DNA from: Gemmatimonadaceae bacterium
GTDB taxonomy: Bacteria > Gemmatimonadota > Gemmatimonadetes > Gemmatimonadales > Gemmatimonadaceae
Length of the DNA stretch: 64,000 nucleotides
Direction: 5' to 3'
Assembly (NCBI GenBank): GCA_025928185.1
Contig: JAICKA010000001.1
Coordinates: 1 to 64,000 of the forward strand
Both the position numbers and the translations under genes were made by a program. The notes beneath the pieces were generated by a model. The model was not told the origin of the DNA and made no database searches. It saw only the letters and a list, made by a program, of their open reading frames with translations. Positions within the stretch are counted from its first letter, which is position 1, and each line of letters opens with the position of its first letter. Of the stretch, positions 18,101 through 26,351 are shown piece by piece.

Positions 18101-18458
18101 ATGGGGCGACGGCGATCGCGCCCACCGACGAGATGTTCGACACGCCGTCCGTGAGATTCCGCCAGCTCGTGCCGCCGTTCGTCGTCTTCCACACGCCGCC
18201 GTTCACGGAACCGAAGTAGAAGGTGTTCCTCTCGTTCGGATCGCCGGTGACGGCGACCGCCCGCCCGCCGCGGAACGGCCCGACGAGCCGCCAGCGCAAC
18301 CCGCGCAATGCACGCGGTGAGGGCGCGTAGCGTGCCGCGTCGAGTGCGACGGTACGCGCATTGCTCGACGGGCGAGCGGGCGGCGACTTCTGGCGTTGCG
18401 CGGCGAGCGACATCGGAAGAACGAGCAGCGTGAGACCGGCCGTGAGATGACGGTGCAT
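15123..18458 (-). CDS. Secreted BNR/sortilin-like propeller protein (VPS10-type glycosyl-hydrolase-like)
   Basis: Very large exported protein, 1111 aa. Signal peptide MHRHLTAGLTLLVLPMSLAAQ fixes the start at 18458 although the frame is open upstream. Residues about 60-800 are repeated BNR/Asp-box blades (WKTTNGGTSWRNLTDG, YRSTDAGHTWAHLG, YRTTDGGTTWQRVLF, LWKTTDGGDTWTELTF), the fold of sialidases and sortilin VPS10 domains, here as two propellers. The C-terminal 300 residues are a beta-sandwich (RFVWDLHYPD, GTYTVRLTANGRTF) and a helical tail. This architecture is common in Gemmatimonadota and Acidobacteriota; substrate unknown, and no peptidase or sialidase active site could be named. Confidence 0.88.
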   Translation of the reverse strand: MHRHLTAGLTLLVLPMSLAAQRQKSPPARPSSNARTVALDAARYAPSPRALRGLRWRLVGPFRGGRAVAVTGDPNERNTFYFGSVNGGVWKTTNGGTSWRNLTDGVSNISSVGAIAVAPSDDNVIYVGGGEADLREDWTYGDGMYRSTDAGHTWAHLGLDDARHIARIVIDPRDPDRVLVAAMGHASGPNAMRGVYRTTDGGTTWQRVLFVDDSTGAIDIAMDPSNSRIMYAALWHMQRTPWGFTAGAGHSGLWKTTDGGDTWTELTFNPGIPRNPLGRIGISVSPANPQRVYANIECPPEDSTGGIFRSDDAGATWHRTNGDQTWMVRPWYYNVVTADPSDANTVYAMNLSTWRSTDGGRTFARMRVPHGDTHELWIDPKDSQRMISGNDGGATISFDGGTTWSSIMNQPTAQFYHVITDDQWPYRIYGAQQDNTTVSIRSRSDDGAIGESDWYEVGGGESGYIAPKPGDPNIVLAGGYTGTMTRYDVRTKQSKDVSVGLNNYDGWAAADVPNRFQWTYPIVYSMHAPHVLYTTANRVFRSSDDGDTWQVISPDLTRHDPKTLGPVGGPITYDMTGTEWYATIFAFAESPLDARELWAGSDDGMIHVTRDGGQTWTDVTPPFPGAFTRVSIIEPSHLSPGTAYVAANRYQLDDFAPYLYKTSNYGRTWTRITDGIPVGAYTRTIREDPVRRGLLYAGTETGVYFSSDDGAHWEPLQLNLPRVSVRDLRVHGSDLIAATHGRAMWVLDDITPLRQLTDSVRRMPVALFAPDTAIRFEGGHYRATGAGENPPAGVIVDYWLASPPAARDSVALDFLDASGKVIRHFAGARAPKPITSAAYERGAVRDTTPATLPGKQPADTMSDKSPAMRPFAGDTLAFEPSDSLVTRRAGLNRFVWDLHYPDTHAVKDVVNDEGSTRGPFVSPGTYTVRLTANGRTFTKPFVVRGDPRLTTTQADYDAQLALALQVQTKTNQLSDAVARILTIEDALDARVTDTKGQAYASRVSGAATPLHAKLEAIRDSLVAIHSHADEITLHYPIRYYNMLLSLAEMVQSADAAPTAAERSVYAQIAPGVDRQLSLLRSVEAGDLASFNALMRELNVPAVMTAAPAIVP

Positions 18459-18505
18459 TGAGATTCCGGGATGGAGTGCGCGAGCGATCGCGACGATGAA
18501 GACTC

Positions 18506-20053
18506 TTACGGTGCGATGAGCGAGGGCGTGCTGGCAATACCCGTCGCGCCGATCGCCGTCACCGCGACTTCGTCCGGATCGAGCGCGGTCGACACGCGAT
18601 CGTCCCCGGGCGGCCGCAGCGACTCGCTCCAGTGACCGCTGCGATCGCGTGTCTGCACGAGCCACCAGCGCACCGGCACGGTGTCACCCGGCGCAAGCAC
18701 GACTGTCGACGGGCCATTTTCGGCGACGACCGACAACTTCGGCGCGGCCGGCGCCGTGCTGCCCAGCCACGGGAATGCCGGCACGAGCGCCGGCTCGCGA
18801 TACACGCCGTCGCGCAACACGCTCGCGAGCCGGCCGTCGTGCGCGAACAGCGCCGCAATTCGGAAGTGCACGTGGCCCGGTGGATCGCTCGACCCGATGC
18901 GAGTGTCGCGAATCGACGCGATCTCGTCGGCAATCTCCGTTGCCGGCCAGGCGTTGTCGCCGTGCGTCATCGACGTATAGAGACCCGGCCACACGTAGCG
19001 GCGCTGCGGATTCTGTGTCCGCCACCAGGCGTCGAGCGCGCGAAAGCGATTCTGCGGCCCATCGAGAGGCCAGTATAATTGCGGCGCGAGATAATCGAGC
19101 CATCCGTCGGCGAGCCACTGCCGCGAGTCGGCGAAAATCTCGCTGTACGCATCCAGGCCGGTCACGCCGGACGGGGAGCCGGAGCGCCAGATGCCGAACG
19201 GGCTGATGCCGACGATCACCCACGGCTTGATCGCCTTCACGCCTGTGTACAGCGCGTGCACGAAGCTGTCGACGTTGGCGCGCCGCCAATCGTCGCGATC
19301 CGTATAGCCTTTCGCCTTGCCGTACTTCTTCCAGGTGCTGGCGTCGGGAAAGTCGAGCTGTCGCCGCCTGCGCACCCGGCGGCCGTGCACGCGCCGCGTG
19401 ATCGTCTCCGACTCGCGGTATGGATAGAAGTAGTCGTCGATGTGAACGCCGTCGATGTCGTAGCGTCGCACGACGTCGAGAATCGTCGCCAGCACGAACG
19501 CTCGTGCCGCGGGATTGCCGGGATCGATCCACGTTTGCGTACCGTACTTGCGCACCCAGTCGGGATGCGCACGCGTCACGTGCGACGCGGCCATGCGTCC
19601 GCTGGATCCCGGCAGCCGCGCGCGGAACGGATTGAACCAGGCGTGCAACTGCAGGCCGCGCGCGTGCGCTTCCGTCACTGCGAACGCGAGCGGATCGTAC
19701 GCAGGCTTCGGCCCAACGCCGGATGTGCCGCTCAGCGCGGCGGACCACGGCGCGTAGGTAGTGGGATACATCGCGTCGCCCGCCATGCGCACGTGCAGCA
19801 GCACCGCGTTGAGTCCGGAGGCGGCGGCGCGATCGAGCATCGTGCGCAGCTCGGCGCGCTGCGAATCGGGCGACAAGCCGGGCGCGGACGGCCAGTCGCG
19901 CAGCCCGCGATCCTCGATCGAGGTTGCCCACGCGGCGCGAAACTCGCGCGCGACGGGCGGCGGCGCCGTGGCCGGAGCGTGAGCGTTGCCGGATTTTGGA
20001 TTGCTGCTCGTGCCGGCGAGCAGCGTGAGGAGAGTCAGTGCTCGGCGAATCAT
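18506..20053 (-). CDS. Secreted GHL10-family glycoside hydrolase-like protein (DUF187)
   Basis: 515 aa TIM-barrel protein of the 'family 10 / GHL10' group. A signal-like N-terminus (MIRRALTLLTLLAGTS) is followed by REFRAAWATSIEDRGLRDWP, then barrel motifs LNAVLLHVRMAGDAMYPT, HAWFNPFRAR, DGVHIDDYFYPY (acidic pair of the catalytic strand), GISPFGIWRSG and DYLAPQLYWPL, the standard order for YngK/DUF187 proteins. A short beta domain closes the chain. Likely acts on envelope or external polysaccharide; substrate not known. An in-frame upstream start at 20080 is less good. Same strand as the BNR gene, 47 bp away, so probably co-transcribed. Confidence 0.87.
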   Translation of the reverse strand: MIRRALTLLTLLAGTSSNPKSGNAHAPATAPPPVAREFRAAWATSIEDRGLRDWPSAPGLSPDSQRAELRTMLDRAAASGLNAVLLHVRMAGDAMYPTTYAPWSAALSGTSGVGPKPAYDPLAFAVTEAHARGLQLHAWFNPFRARLPGSSGRMAASHVTRAHPDWVRKYGTQTWIDPGNPAARAFVLATILDVVRRYDIDGVHIDDYFYPYRESETITRRVHGRRVRRRRQLDFPDASTWKKYGKAKGYTDRDDWRRANVDSFVHALYTGVKAIKPWVIVGISPFGIWRSGSPSGVTGLDAYSEIFADSRQWLADGWLDYLAPQLYWPLDGPQNRFRALDAWWRTQNPQRRYVWPGLYTSMTHGDNAWPATEIADEIASIRDTRIGSSDPPGHVHFRIAALFAHDGRLASVLRDGVYREPALVPAFPWLGSTAPAAPKLSVVAENGPSTVVLAPGDTVPVRWWLVQTRDRSGHWSESLRPPGDDRVSTALDPDEVAVTAIGATGIASTPSLIAP

Positions 20054-20107
20054 CACACCGGAAAGATATCGTCGGAACACCGGAGATGATCCGAGCGCGC
20101 GCGCCGC

Positions 20108-20467
20108 TCAGCGACGCTTCTGCTGTTTGCCTCCCGACGATCCGCCACTGTCTTTTTCCGAGGCTTCCTCGGCCTCGTCGCCGTGCTCGACGATGTTGCC
20201 CTGCTTGAACAGGATGCCCTGGAGCGTCTCGCGCCACTTCGGTTTGCGCCGCAGCAGGAACTCCAGATCCATGCCGAAGTGTTTCATCTCCTCATGCTGC
20301 GCATTGTGCATGATCGCAACCGCCTCGCGATCCTTCTCGACCGCCATGCGCTGCTCGTACCACCCGATCGCCTCCGCCTCTTCGATCAGCGACATGATCA
20401 TGCGCGCGAAGGTGCGCGTCTGCTGCGGAAGCTCGTCGGGTGGCTCGTGATATTGGTCGAAGGACAT
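20108..20467 (-). CDS. Encapsulin-associated ferritin-like protein (EncFtn family)
   Basis: 119-aa two-helix ferritin-like protein, the half-ferritin that forms ring-shaped decamers inside encapsulin shells and oxidises Fe(II). The start is MSFDQYHEPPDELPQQTRTF, and the metal residues are in place: EEAEAIGWYEQRM (first Glu and Trp) and HNAQHEEMKHFGMDLEFL (ExxH). The C-terminal tail (EKDSGGSSGGKQQKRR) is polar and has no recognisable encapsulin-targeting peptide, and no HK97-fold shell gene lies nearby. No Shine-Dalgarno precedes the ATG. The open frame extends upstream but into repetitive DNA. Confidence 0.85.
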   Translation of the reverse strand: MSFDQYHEPPDELPQQTRTFARMIMSLIEEAEAIGWYEQRMAVEKDREAVAIMHNAQHEEMKHFGMDLEFLLRRKPKWRETLQGILFKQGNIVEHGDEAEEASEKDSGGSSGGKQQKRR

Positions 20468-20825
20468 CGAGAGGAGAGAGGATGGAGGACAGAGGATAGA
20501 ACGCGCCCGGAAGCGAACGTGAGCAACACCGCGCAGCGGAACGCCGGCAGTCGTCCGACGAGCCCCCGACTGCAATGCCCGCGCCCGTATTCGCCGAGCC
20601 AACTATCCTCTGTCCTCTAGCTCTATCCTCCGCCCCATGGCACGCCGCCTGCTCTACCAATGACCGGCGAGACCGCGAAAGGGAGGGCCGCTACGGCGGC
20701 TGAAGATGGGGCGCGGATCGCTAGGTGGGGGAGAGAGAACGGGCGGGAAGCGCGCAGGACTGGCGCTTCCCGTTCGTCTTTTCCGTTCCCCCTCCGCCGC
20801 TCCTCCGCTCCGCCGCTCTACCTCT
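20468..20825. repeat. Intergenic region with purine-rich inverted repeats
   Basis: 358 bp without a credible gene. Arms GAGGACAGAGGATA (20485-20498) and TATCCTCTGTCCTC (20604-20617) form a perfect 14-bp inverted repeat about 105 bp apart, embedded in GAGAGGAGAG/CTATCCTCC tracts. A second hairpin, GGGAAGCGC (20745-20753) with GCGCTTCCC (20763-20771), lies closer to the amidase stop and may act as its terminator. A short tRNA D-arm-like string on the minus strand is not part of a foldable tRNA. Confidence 0.6.
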
Positions 20826-22367
20826 TTACCGCTTGACCGTCTCCGGCTCGCGCCGCCAGTGCGTCGCCTGCTCGTATGAATACGCCAGCTTGATCAATCG
20901 CGACTCGTCGAACATGCGCCCGAGCATTTGCAGGCCCGCGGGCAACGCGTTGTCGCGCGTGTAGCCCATCGGCACCGTGATCGCCGGCATGCCCGTCGTC
21001 GGCGAGAAGACCTGGCTGTTGTCCCCCGCGGGCGTGTTGAGATCACCGATCAATCGCGGCGGATTGCTCCATGTCGGGTAGATCAGCGCGTCGAGATGCT
21101 GATCGTCCATGAGCTTCGTGACGGCGGCGCGCAGTGCCAGGCGCACGCGTTCGCGCGATTGGCAGCCGGGCGTCGAGTCGGGCGGCGTCGCGCGCTCCGC
21201 CGCCTGAAGCCGCGTCTCGATCGACGGATGATATTTCCGCGAGCGAATGATCTCCTGAAGCGTGTGCACCGGCACGCGATCGCCCTGGGCCGCGAGCCAC
21301 GCCTCGAGCTCCGACTTGAACGGATTGCATCCGCGGCCGCCGGAACGGAGAATCGAATCCAGATCCGGCACGCTCACGCTGTCGATGACCGTCGCGCCGG
21401 CCTTTCGCAAATCGCCGATCGCGCGGGCGAACACCTGCGCGACTTCCGAGTCGAGCGACGGCCGATCGTACGCCTGATGCAGCACGCCAACCCGCGCGCC
21501 GCGCAGTCCGTCTCGCACCAGCGCCGCCGAATAGTCCGGCAGCGTGCGGCCGCGCATCACGGCGGTCGCCGTATCGGCTGGATCGTAGCCGGCGACGACC
21601 TGCAGCACCGCCGCTGCATCGGCAACGGTACGCGCCATCGGGCCGGAGATATCGGCAAAGAGGCTGAGCGGCACGATCCCCGCTCGGCTCACCAGTCCCA
21701 TCGACGCGCGAATGCCGACGAGCGCCTGATGCGAGCTCGGGCCACGAATGGAGTTGCCGGTGTCGGTGCCGAGGCCCACTTCGCCGAGGTCCGCGGCCAC
21801 GGCCGCGGCGGTGCCGCCGGAGGATCCGGCCGTCACGCGATTCAGCGCGTATGGGTTGCGCGTGTAGCCCGGCAGAAGCGAGTTCACCGTCTCGTAGGGA
21901 CTGAACGCGAACTCCGCCATGTTCGATTTCGCGAGCACGATTGCGCCCGCGCCCTTGAGTCGATGCACGAAAAAGGCGTCGGTGAGCGGCGTGTAGCCGG
22001 CGAGCGCCAGCGAGCCGGCCGCGGTCTGTAACCCGACCGTCTGGTAATTGTCCTTCACGATCATCGGGATGCAGTGGAGCGGCCCGACGAACGCGTGCGT
22101 CGCGGCGAACCGGTGGTCGAGCGAGTCAGCGATCTGGAGCGCCCGCGGATTGACGACAGTGATCGAGTTGATCGCCGGCCCGCGCTTGTCATAGAGCGCG
22201 ATGCGATTCAGATAACTCTGAACGAGCGCGTGGCAGCTGAGCGTCCCGGCACGCATCGCCGCGTGGACGCGAGCGATGGTCGTCTCTTCAACGGGAAATG
22301 GAGCGCTGCCCTGCGCGCGCACGGCCGGCGCGACCGTCAGGAGGGCGACGAAGAGCAAGAGGAGCAT
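20826..22367 (-). CDS. Secreted amidase-signature enzyme
   Basis: 513 aa, signal peptide MLLLLFVALLTVAPAVRAQ, then the amidase signature fold. The Ser-cisSer-Lys triad is visible: IPMIVKDNYQT (Lys), AGSSGGTAAAVAAD (cis-Ser) and GTDTGNSIRGPSS (nucleophile region). An N-terminal helix (IARVHAAMRAGTLSCHALVQ) and the C-terminal GMPAITVPMGY block fit GatA/aryl-amidase relatives. Export makes a role in tRNA amidation impossible; it probably hydrolyses external amides or peptides. Two Cys (GGRGCNPF, PGCQSRE) may form a disulfide. Confidence 0.9.
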   Translation of the reverse strand: MLLLLFVALLTVAPAVRAQGSAPFPVEETTIARVHAAMRAGTLSCHALVQSYLNRIALYDKRGPAINSITVVNPRALQIADSLDHRFAATHAFVGPLHCIPMIVKDNYQTVGLQTAAGSLALAGYTPLTDAFFVHRLKGAGAIVLAKSNMAEFAFSPYETVNSLLPGYTRNPYALNRVTAGSSGGTAAAVAADLGEVGLGTDTGNSIRGPSSHQALVGIRASMGLVSRAGIVPLSLFADISGPMARTVADAAAVLQVVAGYDPADTATAVMRGRTLPDYSAALVRDGLRGARVGVLHQAYDRPSLDSEVAQVFARAIGDLRKAGATVIDSVSVPDLDSILRSGGRGCNPFKSELEAWLAAQGDRVPVHTLQEIIRSRKYHPSIETRLQAAERATPPDSTPGCQSRERVRLALRAAVTKLMDDQHLDALIYPTWSNPPRLIGDLNTPAGDNSQVFSPTTGMPAITVPMGYTRDNALPAGLQMLGRMFDESRLIKLAYSYEQATHWRREPETVKR

Positions 22368-22557
22368 GAGGGAGAGAGGAGAGTGGAGAGAGGAGAGAGG
22401 AGAGCAGGAACTAGACGTCAGACTCCCGGCTCGAGGAGTCCAGATCAGGCCAACGCTACCATCTTCCGGCCGCAGACGTCAGAGCTTCTCGAGTCTGACG
22501 TTTGATTTCTGACTCCTCGGCAGTTGCTGCTCTCCGCTCTCCTCTCTCCCCTCTGCT
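22368..22557. repeat. Nested intergenic inverted repeat with GAGAGGAGAG arms
   Basis: The spacer between amidase and L,D-transpeptidase genes is palindromic on two levels. Outer arms are purine-rich at 22371-22408 (GAGAGAGGAGAG repeats) and pyrimidine-rich at 22526-22553. Inner arms ACGTCAGACTC (22415-22425) and GAGTCTGACGT (22491-22501) match perfectly over 11 bp. Same style as the spacer at 20468-20825. Confidence 0.65.
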
Positions 22558-24303
22558 CTACTGCCCCGCCAACCCCCGCAGCGCCGCCTCGGCCCGCAGC
22601 GCCTCCGGCGACGGATTCGACGCGGCCTTCACCTGCGACACCAGCTGGTTATCTCGATCGTACAGATCGTTGCCGAAGTTCAGCACGCCGTTCTTCACGA
22701 ACGTCGTGAAGTACACGATGTACACTGGAATCTTTTTCGGCAGATTCACCTGGTGGTCGTCCGGGCCGTCGTGCATCGCCTGGTCGACTTTGTCCGCCGG
22801 CCAGCCCAACACCCACTGAGCCAGCTCGGCCGGCTTCTCGATCCGGATGCACCCGTGGCTGAACGCCCGCACGTCCTTGTCGAACAGCGTGCGCGCCGGC
22901 GTGTCGTGCAGATAAATGTTGTAATCGTTCGGGAAGATGAACTTCACCAGCCCGAGCGAGTTCTTCGGACCGGGGCGCTGCCGCACGGCGCGCTGCCCGT
23001 TTTCGCGATAGATCTCCATGTCATTCGCGGCGAGATAATCCGGATTCGCCGCGATCTTGGGGAAGATCTCCTTCGCCGCGATGTCGGGCGTCACGTCCCA
23101 GTACGGCCGGAACACGACGTACTCCATGGAATCGCTGAACACCGGCGTCGCCTTGTCCTCGTACTCCTGGCCGACGATGACCTTCATCTCGAGCACCTTC
23201 TGCCCGCTGTCGTATGCATCGAGATGGAACTGCGGCACGTTCACGAGGATGTAGCGCTGGCCCAGCGACCGCGGCAGCCAGCGATACCGCTCGAGATTCG
23301 CCGCGATCTGCGCCAGTCGATAGTCCGCCGGCAGATTGATCGCGTCGAGCGTCTCCTGCCCGAGCATGCTGTCGACGCCGATGCTGTGTCGCGCCTGGAA
23401 TTCGCCCACGGCCCCGGCGAGCTGGCGGTCGTACACGTTTGCGCGCGCCGGTGCCGACGTCCCGGCGGTGTTCGTCGAATCACTCCCCACGGCGTAGCCT
23501 TCGGCGCTCAGCCGCGCGCGCAACGCGCTCAGCCGAGCAGGCGAATCTTTATCGCCGGGCTTGAGCTGCGGGCCATCCGGTACGGTCGGCCAGCCGCCGC
23601 GCGCCACGAGCGCCCGATAGTGCACGAGCTCCGTGCGCAGCGAGTCGTATCCCGCGTCCTGTGGCCGCATGCGCGCCAGCCCGCCCGCGAAATTGTCTTC
23701 GCGCAGCGTCAGCGTGAGCGCGCTGTCGACGTGCTCTTCTTCCGGATTGATGTGCCACGACTGCCCGAGATTGCTCGGCGAGTACTGGCCGGTGAGCATG
23801 TTTTCGCCGTAGGTCACGTACGCCGACGAGAGCAGCACGTCCGCATCCGCGAGCTGTTGGGCGGTCGGATGCTTGCCGTCGATCGAATTGAGCGCCGCAC
23901 CGAGCTGACTCAGCGGGTACGCGCTCAGGTCGAGCGCATCGCTGTCGGCGCTGGCGAGCGTGTTGAGCAGCGCGCTCACGCGGGCCTGATGGACGCCCTT
24001 GTCGGTGAGCCACAGCAGGTTGTCGCTGAACGTGGAGTACAGGTGCTTGACGTGCTTCCACTGATCGGACGTGACGTGGTCCGGCGCATCGGCGCCAAGC
24101 CGCTGCTGGATGGCGCTCGTGACGGCCGACGTCGCCACGCCCATCACGGTGTCCTGCACGGGCGGAGTCCAATTGCGGGTGACATCGCCGTTGGCCTGCC
24201 CCGTTTTCTTGCACGCGGCGAACGCGGTGAGCGCGAGTGCGGCGCCCGCCGCCGCCCGCCGCACCGTTCGCTTGACTGTTGTCTGCACGATAAGTCTCTC
24301 CAT
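22558..24303 (-). CDS. L,D-transpeptidase, YcbB/LdtD-like lipoprotein
   Basis: 581-aa envelope enzyme making 3-3 crosslinks in peptidoglycan. A lipobox (ALALTAFAAC) predicts a lipoprotein. Order: helical scaffold domain (about 50-320, YcbB-like), peptidoglycan-binding motif (VGEFQARHSIGVDSMLGQET), then the YkuD catalytic domain with HDTPARTLFDKDVRAFSHG followed by the nucleophile segment SHGCIRIEKPAELA. A capping loop lies between. ATG at 24303 gives the proper signal; the frame continues upstream. Distinct from the short YkuD protein at 36840-37475. Confidence 0.93.
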   Translation of the reverse strand: MERLIVQTTVKRTVRRAAAGAALALTAFAACKKTGQANGDVTRNWTPPVQDTVMGVATSAVTSAIQQRLGADAPDHVTSDQWKHVKHLYSTFSDNLLWLTDKGVHQARVSALLNTLASADSDALDLSAYPLSQLGAALNSIDGKHPTAQQLADADVLLSSAYVTYGENMLTGQYSPSNLGQSWHINPEEEHVDSALTLTLREDNFAGGLARMRPQDAGYDSLRTELVHYRALVARGGWPTVPDGPQLKPGDKDSPARLSALRARLSAEGYAVGSDSTNTAGTSAPARANVYDRQLAGAVGEFQARHSIGVDSMLGQETLDAINLPADYRLAQIAANLERYRWLPRSLGQRYILVNVPQFHLDAYDSGQKVLEMKVIVGQEYEDKATPVFSDSMEYVVFRPYWDVTPDIAAKEIFPKIAANPDYLAANDMEIYRENGQRAVRQRPGPKNSLGLVKFIFPNDYNIYLHDTPARTLFDKDVRAFSHGCIRIEKPAELAQWVLGWPADKVDQAMHDGPDDHQVNLPKKIPVYIVYFTTFVKNGVLNFGNDLYDRDNQLVSQVKAASNPSPEALRAEAALRGLAGQ

Positions 24304-24400
24304 AAGCCCCCACCTACCCAAAGGCGAATTACGGGCCACGTGCCGAGCGCGCTTTCCACAGACCTTATGAGCGGCGCCCAATCGGGCGAGATTACGCGCC

Positions 24401-25237
24401 ATGACCACCCTGACGCTCGCGCTCTTCGTCGTCGGCGGCTCGTTCTGCGCCGGGATGTTGGGTTCGCTCACCGGACTGGGCGGAGGAATCATCATCGTTC
24501 CGATGCTCAGCCTGCTGTTTCACGTCCAGTTGCGCTACGCGATCGGCGCGTCGCTGGTGTCCGTCATCGCGACCTCGTCCGGAGCGGCAGCGGCGTACGT
24601 GCGCGAGGGATTCACGAACGTGCGCGTGGGGATGCTGCTCGAGGTCGCCACAACGGCTGGTGCCTTGTCCGGGGCGGCGCTCTCCGGTCTCATTCCAACC
24701 AGCGCGCTCGCGGTGCTGTTCGGACTGGTGCTGCTGTTCAGCGCGTACCGCTCCCTTCAGCGTCGCGAGGATCACGCGCTGTTGACGACACCAGACAAAT
24801 GGGCCGCGCGCCTGCGACTCGACTCCACGTTTCCGATCGCCGGCGGCGAGCAGCCGTACTCCGTGCGCCGCGTGCCGGCCGGTTTCGCGCTCATGTATGC
24901 CGCTGGCATTCTGTCGGCACTGCTCGGCATCGGATCGGGCATCGTCAAAGTGCTGGCGATGGACCAGACGATGCGCCTGCCCTTCAAGGTCTCCACCACG
25001 ACGAGCAACTTCATGATCGGCGTGACGGCCGCTGCGAGTGCCGGTGTCTATCTGCACAAGGGATACATCGACCCGACTCTCGCCTTTCCGGTGATGCTCG
25101 GCGTGCTGGCCGGCGCCCTGATCGGCGCGCGCATCCTTGGCGGCGCGAACACGAAGCGCCTTCGACAGCTCTTCACGATCGTCGTGGTGGTCATGGCTTT
25201 CGAGATGTTGTACAAAGGCGCGCGAGGCGGTATATGA
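24401..25237 (+). CDS. TauE/SafE (TSUP) family membrane exporter
   Basis: 278 aa with eight or nine predicted membrane helices in two repeats. The family motif GSLTGLGGGIIIVPML opens helix 1, and its counterpart GILSALLGIGSGIVKVLAMD opens the second half. TSUP proteins move sulfite, sulfoacetate or other small organosulfur anions. The stop overlaps the next ATG (ATGA), so it starts a four-gene unit with DUF1634, cytochrome b and a molybdoprotein; that neighbourhood favours a sulfur oxyanion as substrate (inference). Confidence 0.92.
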   Translation: MTTLTLALFVVGGSFCAGMLGSLTGLGGGIIIVPMLSLLFHVQLRYAIGASLVSVIATSSGAAAAYVREGFTNVRVGMLLEVATTAGALSGAALSGLIPTSALAVLFGLVLLFSAYRSLQRREDHALLTTPDKWAARLRLDSTFPIAGGEQPYSVRRVPAGFALMYAAGILSALLGIGSGIVKVLAMDQTMRLPFKVSTTTSNFMIGVTAAASAGVYLHKGYIDPTLAFPVMLGVLAGALIGARILGGANTKRLRQLFTIVVVVMAFEMLYKGARGGI

Positions 25238-25635
25238 CGCAGCCGACCGACGCGAGCACGCGCCGCTGGAGCGATCACCAGGTGGAGCAGCTGATCGGTC
25301 GGCTGCTCCAGATCGGCGTGTTGCTCGCCGCTGTCGTGGTGCTCGCCGGCGGGATCTGGCTGCTGACGCAGCATGGCGGCGCCCGGGCGAACTACTCGGT
25401 GTTCGCCGGCGAGCCGGCGATGCTCCGCTCGCTGACCGGCATCGTGCGCGGCGTCGCGGCGCACGACAGCCGCGCGCTGGTTCAGGCGGGTCTCGTGCTG
25501 CTGATTCTCACGCCGGTCGCGCGCGTGGCATTGACGCTGGTGGCGTTCGTCATTCAGCGCGACCGCGTGTATATCGTCGTGACCGCAATCGTGCTCGTGC
25601 TGCTGCTCTACGGTCTGGTGTACGGACGCGCATGA
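25234..25635 (+). CDS. DUF1634 membrane protein
   Basis: 133 aa with three membrane helices: LLQIGVLLAAVVVLAGGIWLL, ALVQAGLVLLILTPVARVAL and VVTAIVLVLLLYGLV. DUF1634 proteins are regularly encoded beside TSUP exporters, probably as an accessory subunit. Its ATG overlaps the exporter stop and its stop overlaps the cytochrome gene start by 4 bases (ATGA), so all are coupled. Confidence 0.87.
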   Translation: MTQPTDASTRRWSDHQVEQLIGRLLQIGVLLAAVVVLAGGIWLLTQHGGARANYSVFAGEPAMLRSLTGIVRGVAAHDSRALVQAGLVLLILTPVARVALTLVAFVIQRDRVYIVVTAIVLVLLLYGLVYGRA

Positions 25636-26351
25636 AACGCCATCACCCCGTCGTACGGATCACGCATTGGGTGAACGTTCTCGCGCTCACGATCATGGTC
25701 GCGAGCGGCCTCCGGATCTTCAACGCGTACCCTGCGTTCGCGCGCAAGGGCGAATCCTTCTGCTGCTACCCGTTCGCCGGCCGGCCCATTCCATCCTGGT
25801 TGACGTTCGGTGGCTGGCTCGCCGGCGCGCGCAACTGGCACTTCGCCATGATGTGGCTGCTCGTCGTGAACGGCGTGGTGTACCTCGGATTCATCTATCT
25901 GCACGGCGAATGGCGCGACCTCGTGCCGCGCCGCGGCATCCTTCGAGACGCACGCGAGATGGTGAAGTTCTATCTCACGATTCGTAAGGATCACCCGCGG
26001 CAGGGCAAACACAACGCGCTGCAGCGGATGGCGTATTTCGCGATGCCGCTCGTCGGCATCATCGCCGTCGTCACCGGCGTCGCGATCTGGAAGCCGGTCG
26101 AGCTGGCGCCGCTCACGCACCTGCTCGGCGGCTACGTGTGGGCGCGCTATTGGCATTTCTGGGCGATGCTCGTGCTCGTCGTGCTCGCGGTGGTGCACGT
26201 GTTCATGGTGTTCACCGTCGATCCGTACTCGATTCCGGCGATGATCACGGGACAATATCGCGAGCGCTGGTCGCCAGAGGCCCGCAATGCGCGGCCCTTC
26301 GTACATCTCGCGCCGGCCCACGAGGACGAGGATGAGCATGCGCGACGCTGA
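25632..26351 (+). CDS. Cytochrome b561-type membrane subunit
   Basis: 239 aa, four membrane helices with His positioned for two b hemes: RITHWVNVLALTIMVASG, HFAMMWLLVVNGVVYLGFIYLHG, and RYWHFWAMLVLVVLAVVHVFMV. It belongs to the Ni,Fe-hydrogenase/thiosulfate-reductase cytochrome b group (PF01292). It most likely passes electrons between the quinone pool and the periplasmic molybdoprotein encoded next, whose start lies inside its 3' end (20-bp overlap). Confidence 0.88.
   Translation: MKRHHPVVRITHWVNVLALTIMVASGLRIFNAYPAFARKGESFCCYPFAGRPIPSWLTFGGWLAGARNWHFAMMWLLVVNGVVYLGFIYLHGEWRDLVPRRGILRDAREMVKFYLTIRKDHPRQGKHNALQRMAYFAMPLVGIIAVVTGVAIWKPVELAPLTHLLGGYVWARYWHFWAMLVLVVLAVVHVFMVFTVDPYSIPAMITGQYRERWSPEARNARPFVHLAPAHEDEDEHARR

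Noticed and set aside
15987-18320. 777-codon plus-strand frame antisense to the BNR protein
   Set aside because: Arg/His-rich, no domain, and the minus-strand protein has clear BNR repeats.
20640-20715. tRNA gene on the minus strand
   Set aside because: A D-arm-like string (TCATTGGTAGAGCA) exists, but no acceptor stem, anticodon arm or T-loop (GGTTCGA) can be formed.
22753-25230. Very long open frame on the plus strand antisense to the L,D-transpeptidase
   Set aside because: Arg-rich shadow of the real gene caused by high GC; only its last 134 codons (DUF1634) are real.
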